A DNA stretch of 48,002 nucleotides from Akkermansiaceae bacterium (GCA_903888515.1 CAISTY010000150.1:1-48002), one strand, 5' to 3'; counted from the first letter of the stretch, positions 8,876 through 17,734 are shown. Numbers and translations are program-made. Notes: generated by a model not told the origin, from the sequence alone.

Positions 8876-10129
8876 TCAGCCCTTGCCCGGCACTGGCGGC
8901 ACTTCCGCAGGCAGCTTGATGGGCCCCTTTTCAAAATCAATGGCCGCAGGGGTGCAGGCAAGGTTGTAGAAAGGGGACTGCTCGTTCGTCACCAGGTCGG
9001 CCCAACGGACCAGTTGGCCGGTGTAGGCGGAGATGCGGCCCATGATGGCCACCAAGGTGGACTCCGCGATGCTCTTCGCCTCGTTGAGCGGTTTGCCCGC
9101 CATCACGCTGCGAATCAGGTCCACGTGCTCCTGGACCATGCTGTTGTCCGACTCGAGTTTGATTTCCGGCACGGTCACTTCTTTGCCGCTCAATTTGCCC
9201 CCTCCATAGCAAGACCCCTCGGTGCCGGTGAACATTTCGCCCACATGCTGATAGGTTCCGGCAAGTTGCCGGCACTGGCTGTGAATGTGGACGTCCTCGC
9301 CGAAATCGTAATCGACACTGAAGAAATCGAACATGTTGCCCGTTTCACGGCGTGCCCGGCCACCGAAGCCGATGGCGGCAATCGGCAGACGGCCGAGGAA
9401 CCAGACCGCGACGTCGAGGTTGTGAACGTGCTGTTCGACGATGTGATCGCCCGAAAGTTCGTTGAAATTCACCCAGTTGCGGGTGATGTAGGAGGCGTCG
9501 GATTCGTTTTCTTCGCGGCGTTTGGTCCATGGCACGGTGCCATTCCATTGCACCACACCTCCTTTGATTTTGCCGATGGCACCGGCGTCGATCAGCGCCT
9601 TGTTGCGCAAGTAGTTGGCCTGGTGGCGGCGTTGGGTACCGGCGACCACCCCCAAGCCCTTGGCCGCAGCCTTCGCGCTGGAGGCGATGATAGAGCGGGC
9701 GCCTATTGGGTCGACAGCCACGGGTTTTTCGATGAAGCAATGTTTTCCGGCCTCGACGGCGGCGGCCAGATGCAGCGGGCGGAATGCCGGAGGGGTGGCC
9801 ATCAGAACGTAGTCGCAATCGGTGGCAACCACCTTTTGATAGGCGTCATAACCGCTGAAACAACGGCCTTCCGCCAGCCCGTACTTTTTGCCGGCGTTTT
9901 CCGCCTTGGCCTTGAAAGCATCACCGGTGGCGACCACCTCGGCCTCGATGCCGAGGAGCTTGCAGGCATCAAGGAAATTTGCGAGCGCGCCATTGCCGCG
10001 CCCGCCACAGCCGATGAGGGCCACCTTGACTTTTTTGGCACCTCCGGCAGGAGGAGCGGCGAACACGGAACTGGCTGCCAGACCGGCACCCACAAGCGTG
10101 GTGTTTCCTAAAAACGAGCGGCGATTCAT
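8876..10129 (-). CDS. Tat-exported Gfo/Idh/MocA-family oxidoreductase
   Basis: The start at ATG 10129 gives MNRRSFLGNTTLVGAG, a twin-arginine signal ending at SVFA-A. The mature part begins with a Rossmann strand, VKVALIGCGGRGNG, for NAD(P) binding. It carries the family EKP motif in HCFIEKPVAVD and a GTQRRHQ segment seen in the secreted verrucomicrobial and planctomycetal members. The C-terminal alpha/beta domain has SGDHIVEQHVHNLDV with candidate catalytic His residues. These proteins oxidise or rearrange sugars or cyclitols, often in the periplasm with a tightly bound cofactor; the substrate here is unknown. The upstream open frame to 10177 has no signal character. It is divergent from the ankyrin gene. 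Confidence 0.85.
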   Translation of the reverse strand: MNRRSFLGNTTLVGAGLAASSVFAAPPAGGAKKVKVALIGCGGRGNGALANFLDACKLLGIEAEVVATGDAFKAKAENAGKKYGLAEGRCFSGYDAYQKVVATDCDYVLMATPPAFRPLHLAAAVEAGKHCFIEKPVAVDPIGARSIIASSAKAAAKGLGVVAGTQRRHQANYLRNKALIDAGAIGKIKGGVVQWNGTVPWTKRREENESDASYITRNWVNFNELSGDHIVEQHVHNLDVAVWFLGRLPIAAIGFGGRARRETGNMFDFFSVDYDFGEDVHIHSQCRQLAGTYQHVGEMFTGTEGSCYGGGKLSGKEVTVPEIKLESDNSMVQEHVDLIRSVMAGKPLNEAKSIAESTLVAIMGRISAYTGQLVRWADLVTNEQSPFYNLACTPAAIDFEKGPIKLPAEVPPVPGKG

Positions 10130-10328
10130 GGTGGGATTCATAATAAGTGTGGTTTGATGGTTTGGAACTGTGAGCAAACTGGTGCGGTCATCGCATCCGG
10201 GAGAGCGGAAGTTTGGCTGCTTCTGTGATATACCTCAAGCCTTTCTCTCCTCTTTCAGAAAACCCGGAGATTTTACGTGATTCCGGAAATATTTCCGGCG
10301 CAAGATCCGTTCTCATCCCACCTCTGCC

Positions 10329-11033
10329 ATGCACTTCATCAATTCCCTGCTGCTCACAACGCTGATTCTCGCCCCGACCGCAAGTGCCGACACCACCGTC
10401 CAACCCGCCAGGACCGAGGTGCCGGCAAATGAGGGCACCGGCAAGGTCGCGGCCACCCCGGCCTATCAGACCATCGACGAAGCCATCGCCAAGGGCGACC
10501 TTGCCGACGTGCGCCTCCACCTGCGCGCCAACCCGCAAAGCTTGGACAAGGGGGCTCGCGACAACTCCCGCCCGCCACTCGAACAGGCGGTGCTGCGTAA
10601 CAAAATGCCAATCGCGCTCTATCTGTTGGAGGCCGGTGCCGACCCTAACAGCCAGGACGCCTCGCAGCGCTCCCCGCTCCACCTCGCCGTGGAACGCAAC
10701 AACCCGGTCGTGGCGGCGGCCCTGCTCAAGGCGGGTGCCAAACCCAACCTGCGCGACAAGGACGGCTGGACGCCACTCCACCACGCCGCAGCCAAAAATC
10801 AACTCGCCACCGCCAAAGTGATCCTCGCGGGCGGCGCGGACCCGATGACCCTGAGCGCACTCGGCGGCACGCCCCTGCATGAAGCCGCAGCCAGTGGCGG
10901 CGCGGAAATCGTCCGCCTGCTGCTCGCCCACAAGGTCGATCCAAAAGTGAAATCCAAGGAAGGCGACACCGCACTCGACATCGCCAAAAAATTCAATAAC
11001 CAACCGGCAATCGACGTGCTATCAGGATTGTGA
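10329..11033 (+). CDS. Secreted ankyrin-repeat protein
   Basis: The protein has 234 residues. MHFINSLLLTTLILAPTASA is a classical Sec signal peptide. After a short linker come about five ankyrin repeats from residue 50 on, marked by PLHLAVERNNPVVAAALLKAG, TPLHHAAAKNQ and TPLHEAAASGG patterns with 33-residue spacing. Ankyrin stacks mediate protein-protein contacts; export suggests a periplasmic or surface binding partner. No enzymatic domain is seen. It stands alone between a divergent oxidoreductase gene and a stretch of gene relics, and a strong hairpin follows its stop. Confidence 0.85.
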   Translation: MHFINSLLLTTLILAPTASADTTVQPARTEVPANEGTGKVAATPAYQTIDEAIAKGDLADVRLHLRANPQSLDKGARDNSRPPLEQAVLRNKMPIALYLLEAGADPNSQDASQRSPLHLAVERNNPVVAAALLKAGAKPNLRDKDGWTPLHHAAAKNQLATAKVILAGGADPMTLSALGGTPLHEAAASGGAEIVRLLLAHKVDPKVKSKEGDTALDIAKKFNNQPAIDVLSGL

Positions 11034-11038
11034 CGACC

Positions 11039-11063
11039 GGCCCGGGTTCCCTGGCACCGGGCC
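11039..11063 (+). terminator. GC-rich hairpin after the ankyrin gene
   Basis: GGCCCGG and CCGGGCC form a perfect 7-bp stem with an 11-nt loop, beginning 5 bp after the stop codon. It lacks a T-tail, so it may be a transcript-end stabiliser rather than a full intrinsic terminator. Confidence 0.5.
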
Positions 11064-11235
11064 GTGCGCGGAGTTTCAGAACACCTGACCGAAGAAACCA
11101 AGCACTCGGCCTGGAATGGGCTGGATTTCAGGCACTTGCCCATCGTGGCCATTCCGACGCGCCTTGGGAAAGATGGTTGGCAGATCTGTTGTCGCCATGG
11201 TTGCCGAAGCCAGACTTGGTAAGGAAATGGCACGC

Positions 11236-11433
11236 TCAGGGCTTTCGGTTGAGTTGGCGCTTGGCCTCATCAAGTGATATCCAGCCCTCACGGTTGGGCG
11301 ATTCCCGGGTTGCGGTGGCTTCATCCCACTCGCCGCATTGTTGCATGCGGATCACGGCGAGGAACGCCGCGAGTTCCCGTTGCTCCTCAGGCCGCAGGGC
11401 GGCGCTTTCATTTTTGAGTTCCGCCAAGGACAT
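11236..11433 (-). CDS. Orphan antitoxin-like small protein
   Basis: This 65-residue protein has AELKNESAALRPEEQRELAAF at the start and WISLDEAKRQLNRKP at the end. It resembles the short helical antitoxins that precede RelE/ParE-type toxins (SLEEAKRRL-type C-terminus). No toxin ORF follows: the 200 bp downstream, up to the ankyrin gene, contains no recognisable RelE/ParE or PIN sequence. It is either an orphan antitoxin or half of a decayed module. Its position next to a purC relic supports local decay. Confidence 0.55.
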   Translation of the reverse strand: MSLAELKNESAALRPEEQRELAAFLAVIRMQQCGEWDEATATRESPNREGWISLDEAKRQLNRKP

Positions 11434-11475
11434 GCATGGAAGATGGCATGCCTGGGCGGTCTTGCCAAGTGGGAA

Positions 11476-11688
11476 CTACGCGAGGTTTTCCTTCACCCGG
11501 CCGAGCACTTCCTCGTAGGCTTCCATGAAGTTGCCCAACCCGCGGCGGAACCGGTCCTTGTCCATTTTCTCGCCGGTTTTGAGATCCCACAGGCGGCAGC
11601 CGTCGGGACTGATCTCATCGGCCAGCACAATCACCGAGGGATCCGCCAACCGGGTGATTTCAAGACATTTTTTCCCTGAAAGAATGCC
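11476..11688 (-). pseudogene. purC: 3' remnant of purC (SAICAR synthetase)
   Basis: On the minus strand the frame ending at TAG 11476-11478 reads [17 protein letters not shown], then [17 protein letters not shown] and [15 protein letters not shown]. This is the C-terminal signature of phosphoribosylaminoimidazole-succinocarboxamide synthase (family consensus ADEISPDTCRxWD and DKDxFRRDLG). Only about 50 recognisable residues remain; upstream the frame degenerates and hits a stop at about 11690, and no N-terminal two thirds is present before typA. The relic implies a deletion or rearrangement between purC and typA; an intact purC should exist elsewhere. Confidence 0.85.
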
Positions 11689-11788
11689 GGATCATGATAT
11701 TTATCGAATCGCGCCTTGCCTCCTTGGAATAAACCGTGCATAGCCCCGCCCCCTTCACAGAGTATCCATCCCATCCCCAATTGTTCCC

Positions 11789-13633
11789 ATGTCCTTGAAA
11801 ATCCGCAATCTCGCCATCATCGCCCACGTCGATCATGGCAAAACCACGCTGGTGGACCAACTGCTCCAGGCCGGTGGCACCTATCGTGACAACCAGGCGA
11901 CCACCGAACGAGCCATGGACTCGATGGACCTCGAACGCGAAAAGGGCATCACCATCAAAGCCAAAAACACCTCCATCCATTGGAAAGGCTATACCATCAA
12001 TATCGTCGATACCCCGGGCCATGCCGATTTCGGGGCCGAGGTGGAACGTGTCATGAAAATGGTCGATGGCGTGCTGCTCGTCGTGGATGCCTCCGGCGGC
12101 CCGCAGGCACAAACCCGCTTCGTGCTGCGCAAGGCCCTGGCAGAAGGCCTCAAACCAATCGTGGTCATCAACAAGATCGACCGCCCGTTCGCCGATCCCC
12201 TGAAAGTGCACGACCAGGTGCTGGAGTTGTTTCTCGACATCGACGCCACCGAAGAACAGTTCAACGCGCCGTTTGTCTATGGCTCGGCGCGTGACGGCTA
12301 CTTCATGAATCATCCCGACGATGAGAAAAAGGACTGCATCCCGCTCTTGAAAAAAATCGTCGATTGCATCCCGCCACCCAAGGCGAATCCGAAGGCGCCG
12401 TTCTCCATGCTTGTTTCCAACATCGAGTGGGACGACTATGTCGGCCGCATCGCCATCGGCAAGGTGCTCGGCGGCAACGTGAAAAAGGGCGATACCCTGT
12501 GGTTGCTGCGCAAGGACGGCACCAAACAACAGTCCAAGGTGATGAAAACCTTCACCTATTCCGGCCTCGCCACCACCGACTCGGAAGGGTGCGGCGCGGG
12601 CGGCATCGTCGGCATCGCCGCCGGTATCGAAAGCATCGACATCGGCGAAACCCTGGCCGCCTCCGACGATATCGCTCCCCTGCCCTTCGTCGCCATCGAT
12701 CCGCCAACCGTGCAAATGCAGTTTTCCATCAACGACGGTCCGTTAGGCGGCAGGGAAGGCAAACTGGTCACCTCGCGCGCCATCCGCGAGCGCCTGATGC
12801 GCGAGTTGAAAACCAACATCTCGATCCAAGTGGCGGACACCGATCTGTCCGGCGTGTTCAATGTGTCCGCGCGCGGGGCAATGCAAATCGCCATCCTCGT
12901 CGAGCAAATGCGCCGCGAGGGCTTCGAAGTCTGCGTCTCCCGCCCAATGGTCATCTTCCGCCGCGACGATCATGGAAAATTGTTAGAGCCCTTCGAGACC
13001 CTCTACATCGAGGCCCCCGGTGATTACACCCAGGGCATCCTCAAGATCCTGGCCAACCGCAAGGGCATGATGGAACACATGGACACCGAGCCCAGCGGCC
13101 GCACGTTCATCCAGGCCGTCATCCCAACCCGCGGCCTGATCGGCTTTGAAACCGAACTGGTCAATCTAACATCCGGCCACGGCATCATGAGCCACTTGTT
13201 CAAGGAATACGCGCCGCACGCCGGTGACATCCAGAACCGCACCACCGGCACGCTCGTGTCGATGGATTCCGGCACCGCCACGCCCTACGCGCTGCAAATG
13301 CTCGAAACCCGCGGCATCCTCTTCGTTGCGCCCGGCGATGCGGTTTACGGCGGCATGCTCGTCGGCGAAAATCCGCGCGTCGGCGACATGCCGGTCAACC
13401 CGGTCAAGGAAAAGCACCTCGACAACATGCGCTCCGCCGGCAAGGATAAAACGTCCAAACTCACCCCGCCGCTGCGCTTTTCGTTAGAGCGCGCCATCGA
13501 ATACATCGATACCGACGAACTCGTCGAAGCCACCCCGAAAAACATCCGCCTGCGCAAACGCATCCTCGACGCCAACGCCCGCAAACGTGCGCAAAAAGGC
13601 GCCACCACCGAAGATCGCAGCAACCGCGGTTAG
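11789..13633 (+). CDS. typA: Ribosome-binding GTPase TypA/BipA
   Basis: The protein has 614 residues, full length for the family. Its G1 motif is AHVDHGKTT (residues 11-19). Switch I carries ERAMDSMDLEREKGITI, followed by G3 VDTPGHADF, G4 NKID and a SA-type G5 in YGSARDG. EF-G-like domains II, III and V follow, then the TypA-specific C-terminal domain with SGHGIMSHLFKEYAPHAG. TypA acts on 50S assembly and stress adaptation. ATG at 11789 lies directly before the conserved KIRNLAIIAHVDHG. A diverged partial second copy lies 3 kb downstream at 16714-17666. The gene uses the window's GTTAGR word at several points. Confidence 0.97.
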   Translation: MSLKIRNLAIIAHVDHGKTTLVDQLLQAGGTYRDNQATTERAMDSMDLEREKGITIKAKNTSIHWKGYTINIVDTPGHADFGAEVERVMKMVDGVLLVVDASGGPQAQTRFVLRKALAEGLKPIVVINKIDRPFADPLKVHDQVLELFLDIDATEEQFNAPFVYGSARDGYFMNHPDDEKKDCIPLLKKIVDCIPPPKANPKAPFSMLVSNIEWDDYVGRIAIGKVLGGNVKKGDTLWLLRKDGTKQQSKVMKTFTYSGLATTDSEGCGAGGIVGIAAGIESIDIGETLAASDDIAPLPFVAIDPPTVQMQFSINDGPLGGREGKLVTSRAIRERLMRELKTNISIQVADTDLSGVFNVSARGAMQIAILVEQMRREGFEVCVSRPMVIFRRDDHGKLLEPFETLYIEAPGDYTQGILKILANRKGMMEHMDTEPSGRTFIQAVIPTRGLIGFETELVNLTSGHGIMSHLFKEYAPHAGDIQNRTTGTLVSMDSGTATPYALQMLETRGILFVAPGDAVYGGMLVGENPRVGDMPVNPVKEKHLDNMRSAGKDKTSKLTPPLRFSLERAIEYIDTDELVEATPKNIRLRKRILDANARKRAQKGATTEDRSNRG

Positions 13634-13665
13634 AAAGTGGCGGCGGTTTGCAAACCGTCGGGCTA
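13634..13665. repeat. REP hairpin between convergent typA and radical SAM genes
   Basis: GTGGCGGCGGTTTGCAAACC contains the perfect palindrome CGGTTTGCAAACCG. It belongs to the same GGCGGTT family as the inverted pair at 4666-4740. It lies immediately after the typA stop, where it could terminate both convergent genes. Confidence 0.7.
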
Positions 13666-13702
13666 ACTCCCCTCCCCGACACTCCATGGCAAGCGGGTGG
13701 GC

Positions 13703-14749
13703 TTACGGTCTTCGCGCCTGCGCGATGAAGGTTTGCAGGAATGGTTCGCAGGCACAGGAATCGCCGTAACAAACCTCCGCTGCGGCTTTGCAGTTGCCCT
13801 GGCATTTTTTCTCTAACCGGCAACCCCGGCAGAACCGGGGACGGGCGGCCTTGAAGCGCTGCATCGTCTGGCTCCCGAGCATTTCCCGCATCCCGGTCTC
13901 GTTGATATTGCCCAAAATGGTTTTGCTATGGTTGCACGGTCTAACATTGCCCATCGGGTCGAGCGTGTAGTAAGCCTGCGGACTGCCGGCCGCACAATAA
14001 CCGAAACTCAAATGTGGGTATCGGCTGGTATCCACCAGACAGGGTGGGATTGGCACGGAACAACTGATGCCCAGGCCGGATTCCACGGCAAAATCGTCAG
14101 CCTGCCGCAGCAACCCGGCGAGTTGGTCGGGACTGGCCTGCAACAACCCGAGATTGGCAAATCCTCGGCCACCCGGATTGAAGCGGTTGAGCATGATGCC
14201 ATCAGCCCCCAGCGCCAGCGCCAACTCGGCGGTCTGGCGGAAGTCGCCGATGTTCAGGGCGGTCGCGACAAACACCACGACCACGGTTTGTCCCGCCGCT
14301 TTGAGTGCCGCCACCGCATAGGCTGCTCTATCAAAAACACAGCTCCCGCCGCTGAGCCGGTCATGAATCTCCCGCCGATGGCTGAGCAAAGGGAGTTCCC
14401 AAATCCTGATTTTCCCGTGGTATTGCCCAACCACCGTGTCGCTGATGAGCGAGCCGTTGCTGATCAGGTTGATGGCGATTTTTTGGTCATGGATGAAATC
14501 CACGATCTCCGCCAAATCCTGCCGCATGAACGGTTCGCCCCCGGTGAGCGTGATGACGCGGGGCTTCATCTGGCGGATCATTCTCTCTAACATTCCGAGC
14601 GTCCGCCGGGTGTCCAGCTGTCCCTCGGGATAGCCCGCGGCGTTTTTCCACACGTTGTAGCAGTGCAGGCAGTCGAGATTGCATTGGGCCGTGACCTCGA
14701 AGATGAAGCTGCGTGGCAGCCCGCGATGGATCAGTCCGGATAGGGTCAT
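13703..14749 (-). CDS. Radical SAM/SPASM-domain protein
   Basis: The protein has 348 residues. FEVTAQCNLDCLHCYN at residues 17-32 contains the CxxxCxxC 4Fe-4S/SAM motif (C23, C27, C30), and TLTGGEPFMRQDL is the GGEP SAM-binding motif. The C-terminus is SPASM-like: FGYCAAGSPQAYYTLDPMGN, then VRPCNHS and a Cys cluster CRGC-LEKKCQGNCKAAAEVC that can hold auxiliary clusters. SPASM enzymes commonly modify peptides (PqqE, AnSME, RiPP maturases) or tRNA-independent substrates. Here it follows a gene for a membrane protein by 15 bp. No short precursor peptide was recognised nearby. A cut-down copy is at 17735-18060. Confidence 0.88.
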   Translation of the reverse strand: MTLSGLIHRGLPRSFIFEVTAQCNLDCLHCYNVWKNAAGYPEGQLDTRRTLGMLERMIRQMKPRVITLTGGEPFMRQDLAEIVDFIHDQKIAINLISNGSLISDTVVGQYHGKIRIWELPLLSHRREIHDRLSGGSCVFDRAAYAVAALKAAGQTVVVVFVATALNIGDFRQTAELALALGADGIMLNRFNPGGRGFANLGLLQASPDQLAGLLRQADDFAVESGLGISCSVPIPPCLVDTSRYPHLSFGYCAAGSPQAYYTLDPMGNVRPCNHSKTILGNINETGMREMLGSQTMQRFKAARPRFCRGCRLEKKCQGNCKAAAEVCYGDSCACEPFLQTFIAQARRP

Positions 14750-14764
14750 GGGAAAATTCTGCGG

Positions 14765-15850
14765 TTATTTCCGGCTTGGCCCGGGATCTTTGGACGGCAC
14801 GAACACCGCATCGGTTTCATAGCCCTTCATCGCTTTGCCGTAGGTTTCCGGGGAGATCACACCCGAGTCACGGAATTGCTCTAACAAACGTTGCTGGGCT
14901 TCCAAGTCTTTGGGGAAGCGCTGGGGCATGGAACTGGTTTTATAACAGGTCGCCCTTGGTCCAGCGGAAGCGACGAACGCCAGGAGCGCCGCCAACGCGG
15001 GAAAGACCAAGGATCCCTTCCCCTGCCGGGATCTGTGAGAACGGTATGCCGCAATCACCAACAATCCCAGGGCAGAAGTGCCATAGCCGTAGATCTTCAC
15101 CCGTCTGGCCACAAGCCTGCTCCGGTAAGTTTCGTAATAGTTCCTGGCATTGTAGGAATACACATAGACGCCCTGGGCCACTTCACGGCTGAATTTGCGC
15201 TGCGGATCGCTGTTGGCAATCGAGTTGGCAAAGAGCTTGCCGTCCAGACCGTTGCGGTTTTCATAACCATACGGGGTGATCGTCGGGTCATACACGCAGT
15301 TCGGACCTATCAGATAGAAACAGTTGTTCTGCGAAATCGCTATTTGGACCCGGCGCTCATTCGATTCGACTGGCATTTCGGCATCTATCACAAGAAACGG
15401 CCCGAACATGATATCACTGCCGTTCCTACCATACCGGCTGTTGTAGTATCGATACCGCTTGAAGTCTTCACGAATGTGTCTCCAGAAAGCGCCACCGACA
15501 TGTAAGCTGAAAAAGGTGTACGGATTAATGGCCGGATCATCGGCCGGATCAGGGGATGCGGGTATAGGATCTTTGCCTCTGGATATGAAAAGTGCATCAA
15601 ACCGGGCCTCGAACGTGTCCAGATCGTGAAGTCCCTGGTTGTTGTCGGGATAGCGGCCGTGAACCTCCTTGTATTTTGCGACCGCCGCCGCCACACCATC
15701 GAGGTAGGGTTCGTGAAATTTCCACCATCCATGCGGATACTCCACGTCCCGGTCACCAATGTGGGGCCCGACCATGAACGCACACAAGATTGCCAACAGT
15801 ATCAACACCACATTGCCCTTCGGCGCCGACGGTGGTTTCGGTTCATTCAT
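14765..15850 (-). CDS. Two-span membrane protein with pseudopilin-like periplasmic motif
   Basis: The 361-residue protein is not a recognised family. After the N-terminus MNEPKPPSAPKG there is one hydrophobic helix (VVLILLAILCAFMVG). The sequence KYKEVHGRYPDNNQGLHDLD resembles the GspG/type II pseudopilin core that follows their helix. The middle is Tyr/Arg/Asn-rich (RYRYYNSRYGRNGS, ITPYGYENRNGLDGKLFANS). A second hydrophobic stretch, SLVFPALAALLAFVASAG, lies near residue 285, and the tail is charged. It precedes the radical SAM gene by 15 bp, so the pair is probably an operon, and the pair was duplicated together (relic at 18060-18574). It could be a substrate or membrane partner of the radical SAM enzyme; that is inference. 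Confidence 0.7.
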   Translation of the reverse strand: MNEPKPPSAPKGNVVLILLAILCAFMVGPHIGDRDVEYPHGWWKFHEPYLDGVAAAVAKYKEVHGRYPDNNQGLHDLDTFEARFDALFISRGKDPIPASPDPADDPAINPYTFFSLHVGGAFWRHIREDFKRYRYYNSRYGRNGSDIMFGPFLVIDAEMPVESNERRVQIAISQNNCFYLIGPNCVYDPTITPYGYENRNGLDGKLFANSIANSDPQRKFSREVAQGVYVYSYNARNYYETYRSRLVARRVKIYGYGTSALGLLVIAAYRSHRSRQGKGSLVFPALAALLAFVASAGPRATCYKTSSMPQRFPKDLEAQQRLLEQFRDSGVISPETYGKAMKGYETDAVFVPSKDPGPSRK

Positions 15851-15973
15851 GGTGGGCGTTTCCGGCTACGTTTGCATCAATTCCTCCCGTGAGCATGGGC
15901 TCCACCGTCCCGCAGGGCAAGCATGGAGTGTCGCTTTTCGAACGCCAACTCGCCGATGTGGAGAATCTGATTC

Positions 15974-16351
15974 TCACCAACTCACCAGCGTCAGCCCCTT
16001 GACATCCAGGAAATGGGCATCCCGGCTAACAATCGGCAGTCCGTGTTCGATGGCTTGAGCGGCGATCCATAAATCGTTGGCGGGGATCGGTCGGCCTTTG
16101 CTGCGCAATTCGCTGCGGATGCGGGCGTAGATGCGGCTTGTTAGGCCGGTGATGGGGAGGGTTTCAAAGGTGGCTTCCATCTGCCGCAAGGTGGTTTCCC
16201 GTTCCTTGCGCTTGAACGAACGCAGCAAACCATAGCGGTGCTCGCCGAGAACCACGGGGCTGAGCCGCAGCGGGCCCAACCCTGCCATCACCGCTTGCAG
16301 CGGACTGGATCCCTCAAGCAGGGCGGAAAGCGCGTTGGTGTCCAGAATCAT
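15974..16351 (-). CDS. vapC: VapC-type PIN-domain toxin
   Basis: This 125-residue PIN ribonuclease has the acidic active-site residues D4 (MILDTNAL), E37 (VVLGEHRYG), D93 (ANDLWIAAQA) and D111 (SRDAHF), all present. ATG at 16351 is chosen since MILDTN is the universal PIN start and the four-base ATGA overlap with the antitoxin gene fits coupled translation. VapC enzymes cleave tRNA or rRNA when freed from antitoxin. The copy in the downstream duplicated block has been deleted. Confidence 0.9.
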   Translation of the reverse strand: MILDTNALSALLEGSSPLQAVMAGLGPLRLSPVVLGEHRYGLLRSFKRKERETTLRQMEATFETLPITGLTSRIYARIRSELRSKGRPIPANDLWIAAQAIEHGLPIVSRDAHFLDVKGLTLVSW

Positions 16352-16650
16352 GGCCGGTTGTTCCAACTCGCCGCAACTTCCGCAGGTGACATCCGGTCCT
16401 CCGGTTCCAAGGAACCGAACGCGGCTTCCATCTCCGCGTCCACGAGTTTCCTGTCCTTGTCCCAGCCTGGTCCCGACCACGAGCCGACGAAGCGCTTCCA
16501 CGCGGGCTCCGCTATCGAGTCGTTCGCGGGCGTCTCCATCACCGTCCGCAGTCCGGCTTCCACCAGTTCGGTCACCGTCCGGCCCTCCATCGCCGCCTTG
16601 GCTTTGACCCGTCGGTAAAGATTCTCTTCAATGTCCAAGGTGGTTCTCAC
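16348..16650 (-). CDS. vapB: VapB-type antitoxin
   Basis: The predicted protein has 100 residues and starts at GTG 16650 (VRTTLDIEENLYRRVKAKAA), a ribbon-helix-helix DNA-binding domain. A C-terminal toxin-binding tail follows with an EPAWKRFVG segment, ending at ASWNNRP. The longer open frame to 16749 is less likely because the RHH domain begins at the GTG. It overlaps vapC by four bases and should autorepress the operon. A truncated second copy is at 18650-18819 with the same GTG start. Confidence 0.85.
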   Translation of the reverse strand: MRTTLDIEENLYRRVKAKAAMEGRTVTELVEAGLRTVMETPANDSIAEPAWKRFVGSWSGPGWDKDRKLVDAEMEAAFGSLEPEDRMSPAEVAASWNNRP

Positions 16651-16713
16651 ACATGCAGAAAAGCAGATGTCTGTGTTTCTGTCAAGCACCAAACCCTCTC
16701 CGAAGTCGAGAAT

Positions 16714-17666
16714 CCTCCCTTCGTTGCGATCGACCCGCCTACCGTGCAAATGCAGTTTTCCATCAATGACGGCCCGCTGGCCGGCAGGGAAGGCCGCTTG
16801 GTCACCTCGCGTGCCATCCGCGGCGCCTGCTGCGCGAGTTGAAAACCAACATCTCCATCCAGGTGGAGGACACCGATCTGTCCGGCGTGTTCAATGTGTC
16901 CGCGCGCGGGGCCATGCAGATCGCCATCCTCGTCGAACAAATGCGCCGCGAGGGCTTCGAGGTCTGCGTCTCCCGCCCAATGGTCATCTTCCGTCGCGAT
17001 ACGCACGGCGCATTGTTAGAGCCCTTCGAGACCCTCTACATCGAGGCCCCCGGTGATTACACCCAGGGCATCCTCAAGATCCTGGCCAACCGCAAGGGCA
17101 TGATGGAACACATGGACACTGAACCCAGCGGACGCACGTTCATCCAGGCGTTCATCCCGACCCGCGGCCTGATCGGCTTCGAAACCGAACTGGTGAATCT
17201 AACATCCGGCCACGGCATCATGAGCCACTTGTTCAAGGAATACGCGCCCCACGCCGGGGAGATCCAGAACCGCACCACCGGCACGCTCGTCTCAATGGAT
17301 TCCGGCACGGCCACGCCCTACGCGCTGCAAATGCTCGAAACCCGCGGCATCCTTTTTGTCGCACCCGGCGATGCGGTTTACGGCGGCATGCTCGTCGGCG
17401 AAAACCCGCGCGTCGGCGACATGCCGGTCAACCCGGTAAAGGAAAAACACCTCGACAACATGCGCTCCGCCGGCAAGGACAAAACGTCCAAACTCACCCC
17501 GCCGCTGCGCTTTTCGTTAGAACGCGCCATCGAATACATCGACACCGACGAACTCGTCGAAGCCACCCCGAAAAACATCCGCCTGCGCAAACGCATCCTC
17601 GACGCCAACGCCCGCAAACGCGCCCAAAAAGGCTCCACCACCGAAGACCGCAGCAACCGCGGTTAG
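16714..17666 (+). pseudogene. typA: 3' half of a second typA copy
   Basis: Homology to typA begins at about 16714 (equivalent to 12681) and runs to an identical stop. Roughly the first 300 codons are missing. Near 16822 one base is lost relative to typA (GCGGCGCC against GCGAGCGCC), which shifts the first 35 codons out of frame. From ATG 16839 a clean 275-codon frame remains, almost identical in protein to TypA domains III-V and C-terminal domain (changes such as ADTDL to EDTDL, DDHGK to DTHGA, QAVIP to QAFIP). DNA differences are mostly synonymous and amount to several percent. No G domain remains, so it cannot be a GTPase; expression of the fragment is unknown. Confidence 0.9.
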
Positions 17667-17697
17667 AAAGTGGCGGCGGTTTTAAACCGCCAAGCCC
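17667..17697. repeat. REP hairpin after the typA relic
   Basis: This is the counterpart of the hairpin at 13634. Here the core is GGCGGTTTTAAACCGCC, a perfect palindrome about one central T. It differs in sequence from the first copy (GGCGGTTTGCAAACCGTC) yet keeps base pairing, which suggests the structure matters. Confidence 0.7.
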
Positions 17698-17734
17698 ACT
17701 CCCCCCCCCGACACCCCATGGCAAGCGGGTGGGC

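Noticed and set aside
8870..10111. 413-codon plus-strand ORF opposite the oxidoreductase gene
   Set aside because: It is a shadow of the minus-strand Gfo/Idh gene; the minus-strand product has a Tat signal, Rossmann motif and EKP motif, the plus-strand one has none.
16839..17666. The 275-codon typA-like ORF as a functional small gene
   Set aside because: It lacks the G domain, follows a frameshift, and belongs to a block in which every other gene is broken; called a pseudogene although the frame is intact.
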